A stretch of 27,772 nucleotides of DNA from Schoenoplectus triqueter (GCA_964058805.1 CAXKVV010001274.1:1-27772), one strand, 5' to 3'; shown: positions 1-11,415, counted from the first letter of the stretch. A program made the numbers and translations. Notes: generated from the letters alone by a model not told the origin.

Positions 1-535
1 ATTTCACCTTTTATATGGTTTTAGACCCTGACCCTTTCACGATCTCTTTAATGTAAATTAATTGGCTTCTTTTTTTTTATGGGGTTTGTTCATGCATGAA
101 CAAGAAGGAAGCAAATAAATGAATTATTGCGAAGTCAAGGAATTAAAAGAAAACAATAAAGAGAGCTAGAGATCATCCTGGTACAATGTGAAAGATTCAA
201 ATTATAAATATAAGGGTATTCAATTGGTTCTTGACATCTTTGCATTAATTATTTATTATTCATTTACGGAAGAATTAATGTTTTTGGTCCCTGAGCTTTC
301 TCAAAAATTTAAATTGGTTCTTAAAATTTTCATTAATGTTTAGATACCAATTTATTTCTTTTAAAACCCGGAGAGTAAAATATACATATTTTTCATTTTT
401 TTTCCAATTTTGTTGGAGTTTAAACAAGTATAACTTCTGAAGAAGTTCAATAATTAACTTGATATATATGTTTTTGAAATTTAAGAATTAACTTGCTGCA
501 AATAATAATTTAGGATCAAAACATAAATTTATCCC
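1..535. other. AT-rich intergenic flank, no gene seen
   Basis: No open reading frame of useful length, RNA gene or repeat boundary is visible. The stretch is AT-rich spacer that received the copia insertion at its right edge; ATCCC at 531-535 is the left target-site duplication. Confidence 0.6.
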
Positions 536-813
536 TGTTATAATATTAATGATAGATGTTTCACCTCCCCCACCTCTTCTCATTCCTCCACCTCCTCCCA
601 TAATAATAGAAGTTTTTCATTCTCTTCACCTTCTCCTTAACTCTAGATTTAATTTTGTATTAATTTTCTCTTTTATTACATGATGTTTCTCTAGCTTATA
701 AATAGAGGCTTGTATGTTGTTGATGTGAATATAAAAAAATCTTTAGATGAGATAATATAGAAATAAGATTTTAGCCTCTCACAACTTTTGTCTTCTATCT
801 TTATTTTATAACA
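536..813 (+). repeat. 5' LTR of copia element
   Basis: This 278-bp direct repeat is nearly identical to 4667-4944. Differences that I see are four substitutions: one in the first 20 bases, one in the C-rich tract, one just before the TATA box and one in the GATGTG/GATGAG region. It has TG...CA termini with an 8-bp terminal inverted repeat. Confidence 0.97.
697..704 (+). promoter_or_regulatory. TATA box of the copia 5' LTR
   Basis: TATAAATA followed by GAGG lies in the middle of the LTR, where the U3/R promoter is expected. Transcription would start about 30 bp downstream. The 3' LTR has the same box at 4828-4835. Confidence 0.6.
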
Positions 814-828
814 CGTTATCAGCACGAC
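814..828 (+). other. Primer-binding-site region of the copia element
   Basis: The sequence directly after the 5' LTR is CGTTATCAGCACGAC. It shares the TATCAG core of the usual plant initiator-Met primer site but lacks the standard TGG start, so the exact primer tRNA is uncertain. Position alone (first base after the LTR) supports the call. Confidence 0.55.
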
Positions 829-931
829 TTCGCTCTAATCAAGTTGTGACGGAAGTTTATTTTATAGTAGAAGCACAAGATCGACATAATCAGATTATCG
901 TAAGGTTGTCTCTAAAAAGAGGAAAAAGAAT

Positions 932-3900
932 ATGATTGAAGGCTCCAGCAGAGTAATGACAAGTATTAGAGATGAATGTCTAGTAGACAGTGGAACAACA
1001 AACACAATATTAAAAAGCAAAAAATATTTTTCTCAATTGTCTCCTGTAGAGACACATGTTAATACAATTTCTGGTATTAGTAACTTAATTGAAGGCTCTG
1101 GAAGAGCTTGTATTTTGTTATCAAAAGGAACAAAATTAATTATAAATGACGCATTATACTCTAGTAAATCCAGAAGAAATTTACTAAGTTTTAAAGATAT
1201 TCGGTGTAATGGTTATCATATCGAAACCATGACTGAAAATAACATTGAATATCTTCAAATTACAACGATTAAATATGGTCGGAAGATCATATTGGAAAAG
1301 ATGAAAGCTTTATCATCTGGACTATATTGTATGAACATAAGTTCAATAGAATCAAATATGGTCAGTAACCAGAAGTTGCATGACACAAAAATGTTTACTC
1401 AGTGGCATGACAGGTTAGGTCATCCGGGTAACATTATGATGAGGAGAATAATTGAAAGTGCAAATGGGCATCCTCTAAAGGACCTGAAGATCCTATTATC
1501 AAAAGATTTATCATGTGCAGCATGCTCTCTTGGAAAATTGATAATTAGGCCATTTAAAAATAAAATTGAAAATGAATCTCCTTTATTTTTAGAGAGAATT
1601 CAAGGAGACATTTGTGGGCCTATTTCTCCTCCATGTGGACCATTTAGATATTTTATGGTTTTAATTGATGCATCAACTCGATGGTCACATGTTTGCCTAT
1701 TAGCTACAAGAAATGTTGCATTTGCTAGGCTATTAGCACAAATAATCCAATTAAGAGCAAATTTTTCGGATTACCAAATTAAGAGTATCCGGCTTGATAA
1801 TGCAGGAGAATTTACATCCCAGTCTTTTAATGATTATTGTATGTCAATTGGGATTAAGGTAGAACATCCAGTTGCTCATGTACATACACAAAATGGTTTA
1901 GCTGAATCATTAATTAAAAGATTACAACTGATTGTTAGATCGTTACTTATGAAATGTAATCTACCATCTTCTGCATGGGGACATACCATATTACATGCTG
2001 CTGCACTTATTAGGTTAAGACCAACTGCATCTCATAAATTTTCTCCATTACAATTGGTCTCTGGAAGAGAACCAAACTTGTCCCATCTTAAAATTTTTGG
2101 TTGTGCTGTGTATGTTCCAATTTCTCCTCCACAACGCACAAAAATGGGACCACAGAGGAGATTAGGAATTTATATTGGTTTTCACTCTCCATCAATTATT
2201 AAATATTTAGAACCATTAACTGGAGATGTTTTTACAGCTCGTTTTGCTGATTGTCAATTTGATGAGACAATATTCCCAATCTTAGGGGGAGAAAAAGAAA
2301 AGCTGGAAAAACAAGTAACTTGGAATGCATCATCAATATCTTATCTTGATTCCCGGAGTGGTCAATGTGAACTGAAAGTTCAAAAGATTATACATTTGCA
2401 AAGAATAGCAAATGAGTTACCAGATGTATTTACAGATACAAAAAGAGTGACTAAATCACATATACCAGCTTTAAATGCACTTGCCCGAATTGAAATAACC
2501 CCAGCAGAGGTTACTATACAAAGAAAATGTGGAAGACCAATCGGTTCCAAAGATAAAAATCCACGAAAAATGAAAGAGCAGAATAATGCAGTTAGTGTAA
2601 CTTCAGCAAAAGTTACCGATAAAATCCCAGAAGAGATTGTCAGTAAAATCCCAGAAGAGATTGGAAGTAGAACCCTAGAAGAGGTCGTTGATAAAGTTCC
2701 AGAAGAAACTCAGGCACCGAATGATTATGAGATCTCAATAAATTATGTACAGAATGGTATAATATGGAACCGAAATGAAACACGTGTTGATGAAATTTTT
2801 GCATATGCTATAGCAATTGAAGTGATAAATGAGGAATATTATGTGCCAAAAACTCCAGAAGAGTGTATGCACAGAAATGATTGGTCAAAAATGGAAAGAT
2901 GCCATGAAGGCTGAATTAGATTCGCTTGAAAAGCGAAATGTTTTTGGACATGTAATTCTAACCCCTAAAAATGTTAACCCTGTAGGTTACAAGTGGGTTT
3001 TTGCAATAAAAAGAAATGAGAAAAATGAGATTGTGAGATATAAAGCAAGGCTGGTGACACAAGGTTTTACACAAATACCAGGAGTTGATTATGAAGAAAC
3101 GTATTGCACCTGTAGTGGATGCAATAACTCTTCAATTTTTAATCAGTCTCGCAATCACTGAGAACCTTCAAATGCGTCTCATGGATGTTGTCACAGCTTA
3201 TTTGTATGGATCACTCGATAATGATATCTATATGAAAGTCCCTGAAGGATTAAAAATGTTTGAAGCATTTACATCAAAATCTCGAGAAATGTATTCTATA
3301 AAGTTAAAACGATCATTGTATGGACTAAAACAATCAGGTCGAATGTGGTATAATCGACTCAGTGAATATCTCATAAAAGAATGATATAAATCTAATATAA
3401 TTAGTCCATGTGTTTTTATTAAACGATCAATCTCGAGTTTTATAATTATTACAGTATATGTTGATGACCTGAATATCATTGGGTCTCCTGAAGAGATCGA
3501 AAAGACTGCAAAATTATTAAAGAATGAATTTGAAATGAAAAATCTTGGTGTAACAAAGTTGTGCCTCGGCCTACAGATCGAGCATTTGCATAATGGTATA
3601 TTTGTCCATCAATCAAACTACATCCAGAAGATGTTGAAACGTTTTAATATGGACAAAGTTCATCCTCTAAGTACACCAATGGTTGTCCAATCACTTGATG
3701 TGAAAAAAGATCCTTATCGGCCCCAAGAAAATAATGAAAAAGCTCTTGGTCCTGAAGTACCATACTTAAGTGCAATTGGGGCTTTGATGTATCTTGCTAA
3801 TAATACGAGACCTGATATTGCTTTTTCTGTAAATGTATTAGCGAGATATAGTTCTGATCCAACACGCCGATATTGGAACGGAATCAAACATGTATTACAT

Positions 3901-4455
3901 TACCTTTGTGGGACACGTGATATGGGACTATTTTATCGAAAAAATACAAAGTCCAAACTAGTTGGATATGCAGATGCAGGATATTTATCAGATCCGCATA
4001 AAGCTCGGTCACAATCCGGATATGTGTTTACATATGGCGGCACTGCAATTTCATGGCGATCAACAAAGCAAACATTGACAGCAACATCAAATCATGCTGA
4101 ATTAATTGCTCTTTATGATGCTGGATGGAAATGTGTATGATTAAGATCCATGATCCAACAGATCCAAGAGGAATGTGGTCTCGAGACAGTCAGAGAAAAC
4201 CCAACGGTGATATACGAAGATAATACTGCATGCATTGCTCAAATTAAAGAAGGATATATCAAAGGTGACAGAACCAAACACATCTCGCCGAAGTTCTTCT
4301 CAACACATGACTTACAGAAGAATGGTTTGATAAATATTTGTCAAATCAGATCAAGCGATAATTTGGCGGACTTATTCACAAAATCATTACCAAGAAATAT
4401 TTTTGAGCAGCTTTCACATAAAATTGGCATTCGTCACTTAAAAGATGTACGTTAA
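932..4455 (+). pseudogene. Copia pol polyprotein remnant: PR-INT-RT-RNaseH, four disabling lesions
   Basis: The first frame (932-2914) carries the protease motif DSGTTNTI (Asp at residue 19), then the H-x-H / CAACSLGK zinc-binding pre-integrase region. The integrase triad follows: D226, D289 and E325 (codons at 1607, 1796 and 1904) with the copia-typical 35-residue D-E spacing. Reverse transcriptase continues in other frames, with YVDD near 3450-3470. RNase H motifs (YADAGY, DNTACI) lie near 3970 and 4220. Lesions seen: an extra base in the A-run at 2887-2891; an extra base near 3105-3106; an in-frame TGA at 3382-3384; an in-frame TGA at 4138-4140. The frames before and after each TGA are the same, so those two are nonsense changes. 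No gag domain precedes the protease. The element cannot make its own full polyprotein and would need proteins from a relative to move. Confidence 0.93.
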
Positions 4456-4656
4456 AATGAGGGGGAGTATTATACACGTTGCACTCTTTTTCCCTTCACT
4501 AAGTTTTGTCCCATTGGGTTTTCTTAGTAAGGTTTTTAATGAGGCAACATAACTGATCCAGAAGTATCAGTTAAATCAAGTTGGTCCTGGAGTACCAAAA
4601 TTTAATATTTGTCCAGTAGTACAATATTAATAGTGTATAATATAAGGCGAAACATC

Positions 4657-4666
4657 TAAGGGGGAG
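4657..4666 (+). other. Polypurine tract of copia element
   Basis: The purine run AAGGGGGAG abuts the TG of the 3' LTR, the place where plus-strand priming occurs. A second similar purine run (GAGGGGGAG) lies about 200 bp upstream near 4459-4467, just after the end of pol. Confidence 0.85.
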
Positions 4667-4944
4667 TGTTATAATATTAATAATAGATGTTTCACCTCCT
4701 CCACCTCTTCTCATTCCTCCACCTCCTCCCATAATAATAGAAGTTTTTCATTCTCTTCACCTTCTCCTTAACTCTAGATTTAATTTTGTATTAATTTTCT
4801 CTTTTATTACATGATGTTTCTCTAGCCTATAAATAGAGGCTTGTATGTTGTTGATGAGAATATAAAAAAATCTTTAGATGAGATAATATAGAAATAAGAT
4901 TTTAGCCTCTCACAACTTTTGTCTTCTATCTTTATTTTATAACA
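4667..4944 (+). repeat. 3' LTR of copia element
   Basis: The 278-bp partner of the 5' LTR has the same ends and is followed immediately by the ATCCC target duplication at 4945-4949. Confidence 0.97.
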
Positions 4945-4949
4945 ATCCC

Positions 4950-5650
4950 TAAATTTTTTATGAAATTAAACAATATACCACGTTCATATAAAATTTTAAA
5001 TAGTAACTTCCAATCAGACCCCTCGTTGATCGGGTATCTGTAGGTTAGAAAGGGAGCATGTATAATTATTAAATCAAAATGCATTGCTAGATTTATGAAA
5101 ACAGGCAAATTGCTTTAAAAATAATGAGATTACATGCAAGTATAATTACGCCTTTTATATACATACAGCGCATCGTCGCATTAAAAATATAAAATAACTT
5201 GTTATCTCAATAATTTTTTGGGATTAAAAAATTGAAATATTCGATACTTGAGCAATTCATCATAACCGGACCCTGGTGGGAACCACATGGAAACTTTTCT
5301 TTGCCTTTTCTTCTCCTCTCCCTTTTTCTTTATTTTTTTATCTTTAAGTATAAATAAATTGTTAATTTGATATTTCAGTATTTTCACAAAAACCCAGACA
5401 ATTGATATTATGAGTTTATGGACTTATGGACACTTAATTCCGGGATATCGATGAAAATTACTTTTATACCGCACTGAATTTATCATTTCTTACCATAAGA
5501 TTTATTATATATTTGACGCATTTCAAAATTCAAATCCTTGTACATTGTAAAACATTTTTAGCGAAATCTTGATTTACTTGCCAGTTAAGAGATGCAATAA
5601 ATCAGATTTATTCCTCTAATCTACAATGCAACAGTTATTTTATTTTGTCC

Positions 5651-5695
<45 letters not shown>

Positions 5696-6174
5696 CTAGC
5701 TAGAATATTTCATGTATAGAAAGACACCCATTTTTCAACAAAATAGAGTGGAAATTACAATAATGGTTATTTCTATATCAAAATAACAATTACATCCCCA
5801 TGCCTCGTTAATATGTTAAATAACAATGGAAACAGATGAAGGAGCACTTCTAGTTATTCATTCATTTATTATTATTTTTTAAAAAGACAATTCTAGTCGT
5901 GTCAAGGCACTGCACTGCACTGATGCATTGCTTTCGTCGGATTGGATCAACGCACAAATTTTTTTTTTTTTTTTTTTGAGATGAACCAATGTACTGAACT
6001 TATAACATAGAGGGATGGGTTACACTTTGTCATGTAATGCACTCCATCCAGCAATGCCCAGTGATATTTATCACTAGTGCTGACTAAATATAATTAATCG
6101 ATTATTCTACACACACAAAATCAACAAAATTGTCTAGTTTTATCAAACTATTAAAATATTTGTTGAATGAGTTA
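4950..6174. other. AT-rich intergenic spacer
   Basis: No coding region is supported. It contains an (AT)18 tract at 5657-5692 and a T19 run at 5959-5977. The short reading frames here are low-complexity. Confidence 0.6.
5657..5692. repeat. (AT)18 dinucleotide microsatellite
   Basis: This is an uninterrupted run of AT dinucleotides, 36 bp long. Confidence 0.97.
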
Positions 6175-6183
6175 TATATTTGA

Positions 6184-6600
6184 CAGTTTTTTTTGTATAT
6201 AATAATTGTAATAATTATATTATTAATAATAAGAGTGATAAAAACAAAATTTAAAATCTACGAATGGCAGCGCGTCACTGGCAGTGGCGTGGAGCAAACG
6301 CGCCACTGTCAATGGCGTCTTTGTATAAAACAGTGTAAGCGTGCCACTGACAGTGACACGTTTGCTCTTACTCATCTTGATCACGATCCATTACCGTTGG
6401 ATCAACATTACTACTCCCAATCAACCACCAAAAACGTCACTGGCAGTGACGCGTTTACTTAAAGACGTCACTGTCAGTGATGCGTTTATTTAAAGACGCC
6501 ACTGACAACGGCGCGCTGCCATTCGTAGATTTCAAAATTTATTTGTATCACTTTTATTATTAATAATACAATTACTATAATTATTATATACAAAAAACCG
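6184..6600. mobile_element. Mutator-type MITE (417 bp) with long TIRs and 9-bp TSD
   Basis: Left arm 6184-about 6273 and right arm about 6511-6600 are inverted repeats of roughly 90 bp. The ends read CAGTTTTTTTTGTATATAAT and, on the other strand, CGGTTTTTTGTATATAAT. The 9-bp sequence TATATTTGA flanks the element on both sides (6175-6183 and 6601-6609). Long TIRs plus a 9-bp target duplication are the known signature of Mutator-like elements. No transposase is present, so it is non-autonomous. Between the arms sit six near-palindromes built on CACTGNCAGTG. Confidence 0.87.
6272..6515. repeat. Six CACTGNCAGTG-type palindromes inside the MITE
   Basis: Units lie at about 6272-6289, 6300-6319, 6340-6360, 6435-6453, 6464-6484 and 6495-6515. 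The clearest is CGTCACTGGCAGTGACG. Units 4-6 are in tandem with an approximately 30-bp period and a TTTAYTTAAAGAC spacer. Flanking bases differ among units (GTCA..TGAC, GCCA..TGGC) but usually stay self-complementary. Confidence 0.85.
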
Positions 6601-6609
6601 TATATTTGA

Positions 6610-7278
6610 GTACTTTAGCAAACCATACCGTCTGATTTTCTTTAAACGGTCAGATGGACAACGGAGATCTCCAGTGTTCTATAAAACGGAGATGAGAAAC
6701 ATCGTAATGGAACCAACAATAAAGAAAGATTATTGGATTAAGAATCCATAGTTTAGTTAATGACACAGATCTTGGTTTAAGTTCGCGAGGACTCCATTGG
6801 ATTCTGTGCTCTGTAGCAACCATCCCATGGCAATGTTGTTATTATTGAAAAGAACGAGACCTTTCGATATTTCTCTCACTAAAAAGAACTCGAGGCGACA
6901 GTATGAAGCTTGGCAGCTCTTAGGCTCTCAGGCTCTAGCTTTGGTAGAGAGAGAAGATAGACCGACAACAGGGAAGAGAGAAACAGGGAGGAGAGAGAGA
7001 GACAGGTCTGAGCCTGACTTGACAGTTTCTCCTCTTCTCTCTCTACGGGTTTCTTTCTCGCTCATCGAGTCGTCGCCACTCATGGCGCCACTGATCTCCG
7101 GTGGATCCACCTGATCTCCACGTAGAAAGCTCTCTCTATATTCTAGATCCACTCTCTCCGTTTCATTTGCCTTTTCAGATCTTTCAAACTTCCAATTGCA
7201 ATTCAAGATCTTTAAAGAGAGAGCGAGAGAGAGAAAGAGGAATTGTTCTCGACCACAGATCCAACCGTTGGACCTCAG
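6610..7278 (+). promoter_or_regulatory. Upstream region and probable 5' leader of the ANKRD13-like gene
   Basis: The stretch from about 6930 to 7240 is rich in GA/CT tracts typical of plant 5' leaders, ending in a GAGAGAGAAAGAGG tract just before the start codon. No clear TATA box is seen, and the transcription start is not determined. Confidence 0.4.
7082..7114 (+). CDS. Possible 10-codon upstream ORF in the leader
   Basis: An ATG at 7082 opens a frame of ten codons (MAPLISGGST) and stops with TGA at 7112-7114, about 165 bp before the main ATG. It is an upstream ORF only if transcription starts before 7082. The peptide itself resembles nothing known. Confidence 0.3.
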   Translation: MAPLISGGST

Positions 7279-10200
7279 ATGGATGATTTCTCCAAGTATA
7301 CGCACAGCCCGGCCCACCTGGCCGTGGTTCGCCATGACCATGCCACTCTTCGCCGGATTGTAGCTTCACTCCCTCGCCTTCCTAAGGCCGGGGAGGTCAG
7401 GACCGAGGAAGAATCCATTGCTGGTGAGGCGACAGCTGATGCAGTCTCAGCAGTGATTGATAGGCGTGACGTTCCGAATCGGGAAACCCCTCTCCACCTG
7501 GCTGTGCGCATGAGAGACCCAGTGGCAGCTGACATCCTCATGTCAGCCGGTGCCGATTGGTCTTTGCAAAATGCTGAGGGCTGGTCTGCCTTACAAGAGG
7601 CTGTCTGTGCAAGGGAAGAAGCCGTAGCAGCTGTAATTGCGCGGCACTACCAGCCCCTTGCCTGGGCCAAGTGGTGCCGACGTTTACCGAGAATTCTTGC
7701 CTCAATTGCTCGGATCAGAGACTTCTACATGGAAATCTCCTTTCATTTTGAGAGCTCGGTGATTCCATTTGTTAGTCGGATTGCACCGTCAGATACTTAC
7801 CGGATATGGAAGCGTGGTTCATCATTGCGAGCTGATATGACCCTTGCTGGTTTCGATGGGTTTCGGATCCAACGGTCGGATCAGACATTTCTTTTCCTGG
7901 GAGAAGGTGCCACCATACCTAGTGGTAAGCAGTTGCCACCTGGATCTTTGATTGTTCTTTCACACAAGGAGAAGGAGATAACAGATGCATTGGAGGGCGC
8001 TGGAGCCCAGCCCACGGAGGCTGAGGTGGCACATGAGGTTACACTTATGTCCAAGACAAATATGTATCGGCCAGGAATTGATGTGACTCAGGCAGAGCTT
8101 GTTCCCCATCTGAATTGGAGGAGAATGGAGAGGTCTGAAACAGTGGGCAACTGGAAGGCCAAAGTGTATGAAATGCTTCATGTTTTGGTCACGGTCAAGT
8201 CCAGACGGGTTCCTGGTGCCCTGACTGACGAGGAACTCTTTAACATGGAGAATGAGGAGAGATTAGGCCATGTCAATGGGGGGACGGATCTTGATACAGA
8301 ACTCGATGGGGTGTTAACACCAGAGGAAAGGAAACAGCTCGACTCAGCACTCAAAATGGGGAGCCAAGATGGTGAATACACTGAACTTCAGAATGGAGTG
8401 GAATGTAACAATACAGAGAGTTCTAGTGGAAATAGTAAAGATAAGAAGGGTTGGTTTGGTTGGCATAGTGGAGGGAAAAAGACCCCTGGCAAACATGGTG
8501 GTAATAGTGGAAATACAAAAGAGGATTCCCCGGAGAAGGAGAAGGGTAGTAGTGGTAAGAAGAAAAAAAGTGGGGGTACACAATCAGAGAGTGAATACAA
8601 GAAAGGGGTGCGGCCGGTGTTGTGGTTGACGCCAGATTTTCCTCTAAAAACTGAGGAATTATTACCTCTACTTGATGTCCTGGCGAATAAGGTTAAGGCC
8701 GTTAGAAGGCTAAGGGAGTTGCTAACTACTAAACTACCCACTGGGACATTTCCAGTCAAGGTAAACCTAGTTCTCATCTTTCATGTATCTATACTAGTAC
8801 CAGTGGTTTGTATGCTTTTAGTTCTGTAGCAAATTTCCAGGTTTAGGAATTATCAGCATTGTAAAGTCGGCTGTTTAGGCTAATTAATTGGACGATGACT
8901 CATAGTCGGTGCATAAACCATCATGTATAGTTTATTCAGAGGGGATTTTGCAGATATGAGCAATTATTTGGCCGTCAGAACTGATTAGCTGAGTGCATTG
9001 GTAATTATGCACCAAAGAAAGAACCAAGATTGAAAAAAAAAAGAGTTATGAAAAGGAAGTTTGTTGCTAGTGACTAAAAGATGTCTCTAGCAAGACCAGT
9101 ACTGTAGGAGCAAGGTTGTACATGTGGGCAAGCCAAGATAATAAAATATCTTAAACCGCCTAGGATCTTTGGAACTATGAGCAATTCTTTGGAACCCACA
9201 ACCTCTAATTTTAGAATTATGCTGGCAGTAAAATTGGTAGACAAAATTTTCAGCCGTTGGCTTGTTGTTTGAGCCAGCAATAGAAAAACTATTTTTACAA
9301 TTTATCAATGGCAGAATGACAGGTGCAGTTAATGTCTTCTCCCTTCTTTTAGATAATTAGCAGGCACCATAGAATTTCTGTGCTAAATATTGGCCACCTG
9401 AGAAGCATTCAAAAGAAAATCTTGATAGAACATATTGGTTTCATTTCTGATGCCAGAATTTTATTTTGAACTTGTATGAAATTCATTAATTATTGTTCAT
9501 AAAAGCTTGAAATTAAAGAAGAATATGCAAATTATTACATGGCTCGATGGCATCTATGAGTACTCGTGCAAAAGTCAGAGCTGTGAGATATATTAAAACC
9601 AAAGTTAGGAGCCTTCTTAAATTATTTCAATGAAATTTAGTATTATTCACCACTTTTCAGTTATAGTAGTTGCATACTTGCATTAGGTTAGGTCTATCCT
9701 TTGCATGTTGGTAATAAACTACATTCACCAATTTTTGTTGTAGACCGTATTTTCGGTATTTTGATCAGGTGCTGATTTTTCCTGAAGTGAGATCATAGTT
9801 GTGAATTTTCTGCATTTAGGTCTGGTTGTGCTCAACTGTTTCTGTACCAGATATAGGTTTGTTCCCTACTACCAGGACGTAGTGTTGTATGAGAAAGTTA
9901 TAGTGTAGTTGTTATTGTCAGTACAAGATTGATTTATGTATCAAGGAAATTCTAACGACCTGTTATATATTTTTGCTGATTGTGACCTGTTATTAAAAAT
10001 TTAAAGAAACTGCATTGTTTTAAGCTACTCAGGTTTAATCAACTACTAGGTTCCCTAACAAAATTTAAAGTAACTTCCGACTGAAAGGTTATTGGCCCCA
10101 TAATCAATATGTACCAAGGAACTTCTCAAGAGATTGACTTCACATGCTTTTTCTTGGTCTTGATTTGAATGTTGCTAAGTAGGGTCTAACAACCTTTTGC

Positions 10201-10610
10201 AATACAATTTTCAGATAGCTATTCCAATTGTGCCAACTATCCGAGTACTCGTTACCTTCACCAAGTTCGAGGAACTTCAAAGTTCTGCTGATGAGTTTGC
10301 AACCCCACCTTCCAGCCCTACGCAATTCCAAGATAGCAGCAAGGTAACAAAGGATCAGGATGGGTCCGGTTCATGGTACTCTTGGGTAAAAGGAAGCCGA
10401 GGTGGCAGCTCTAATGAATTTAGTGATGACAGAGGTTTAAGAGATGAACCCGACCCGTTTATCATCCCATCAGATTATACCTGGGTAGATGCTAATGAGA
10501 AGAAACGGCGTCTAAAAGCCAAGAGAAAAAGCAAAAAGGCCAGTAGTGGTAAAAAACAGTCGTCTTCTAGAAGTTCAGAAGGCCGGCAGTTGATGGACGG
10601 TTTTGAGTAG
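7279..10610 (+). CDS. ANKRD13-like ankyrin repeat / GPCR-chaperone domain protein (2 exons, 625 aa)
   Basis: Exons are 7279-8760 and 10215-10610. The donor is AAG|GTAAAC and the acceptor TTTTCAG|ATAGCT, with phase 0 at the junction. The start is the first ATG of the frame (MDDFSKYTHSP); upstream codons lack ATG. Residues about 8-38 and 68-125 form ankyrin repeats (SPAHLAVV; TPLHLAVRMRDPVAADIL; GADWSLQNAEGWSAL). From about 150 to 520 the sequence matches the GPCR-chaperone (PF11904-type) domain of ANKRD13 proteins, including VPTIRVLVTFTKFEEL just after the splice. A low-complexity Ser/Gly/Lys insert lies at about 375-437. The C-terminus has the plant-conserved DPFIIPSDYTWVD motif and a basic tail (KKRRLKAKRKSKK) that could be a nuclear signal. 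Animal ANKRD13 proteins bind ubiquitinated cargo in endocytic trafficking; the plant role is inferred, not known. The gene appears intact. Confidence 0.93.
8761..10214 (+). other. Single intron of the ANKRD13-like gene
   Basis: This is a 1454-bp GT-AG intron, AT-rich, with a T-rich tract before the acceptor. I see no nested gene or clear transposon in it. Confidence 0.88.
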
Positions 10611-11415
10611 CCGGGGGGGGGGGGTGATATTTTCCATTGTAATATTTCATTTACTGGGGGGGGCTAGTTTGTGTTGAATTTGGGTATGGTTCGAGTTGAT
10701 TTGTGTTCCCATTTGGGAATCTTCACATGGCTTGATTACAGTACGCCCTGTTTGTAATATGTTTTTTTTTTAAATTCGTTCTTCCATTTTTTTTCTCACC
10801 TGAAATGTGGATGCTGGAATGTGCAAATTTACGGGTTAGTTCTTGGTTTAGTCATGTGCCTTTCTGATAGGGTGTGTTGGATGGAAGTGAGGGTTGTTAA
10901 TGTGATTCGGTTATAGGGTGCGTTTGAATGGTAGTGTGGGTTAGTGGCATTAGAGGTTAACCCAATGATTTGGAATAGCTGCTAATCCAATTTTTTATTG
11001 GGCTGGGAGAATAGCGAGCTAAATCAAAGATTTTGAATAGCTCTCTACTAACTCAAATAATACGAAATAACAATTTGGAAGTTGCAACTGTTTTCAAATT
11101 TATGAGTAATATAATAACACAACTGTTAATAAAAGGAGGAGGTGGCATCACAACAGGGAACTTGTAGATTGATGGTCACTGTTGTTGGATAACTAGATCA
11201 GATGATTTAAATTAACCATAACTTGTCCTTCATGAAATACAATAAACCATCTATTCTTAGCCTCTAAAACAGAAGAATTTGGTAGTTTCAGAGTCAGTTG
11301 GACACTTAACAAGAAGTGATGTGGCTGTAATACATATAAAATTTAGGAGGCAATTCAGCAAATAATGTATGAAAATATTAATCTTGTACTAAATAAAAAC
11401 ATTGTAAACTGTTAG
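10611..11415 (+). other. 3' UTR of the ANKRD13-like gene and spacer
   Basis: A run of twelve G (10613-10624) begins two bases after the stop codon, and a run of eight G lies at 10656-10663. T-rich sequence near 10760-10790 is compatible with a polyadenylation region. No further gene is seen up to the duplicated segment. Confidence 0.5.

Larger units (their letters stand above)
536..4944 (+). mobile_element. Ty1/copia LTR retrotransposon, full-length but gag-less
   Basis: The element is 4409 bp and is bounded by two 278-bp LTRs that begin TGTTATAA and end TTATAACA. A 5-bp target duplication, ATCCC, lies at 531-535 and 4945-4949. Domain order in the remains of pol is protease, integrase, reverse transcriptase, RNase H. 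That order (integrase before RT) is diagnostic of Ty1/copia rather than Ty3/gypsy. Only 118 bp separate the 5' LTR from the protease-bearing frame, so the gag region is missing. I counted four substitutions between the LTRs (about 1.4%), which indicates a recent insertion. The TG...CA ends, target duplication, priming sites and pol are all seen directly; the autonomous parent family is not identified. Confidence 0.97.

Noticed and set aside
6193..6462. 89-aa reading frame
   Set aside because: It lies entirely within the Mutator-type MITE and crosses its inverted repeat and palindromes.
7243..7278. Twelve-residue extension of the ANKRD13-like protein
   Set aside because: It begins at TTG; the first real ATG is at 7279.
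8761..8829. Read-through end of the 528-aa ANKRD13-like frame as a real C-terminus
   Set aside because: AAG|GTAAAC at 8760 is a good donor, and the family sequence resumes in phase at 10215 (IAIPIVPTIRVLVTF).
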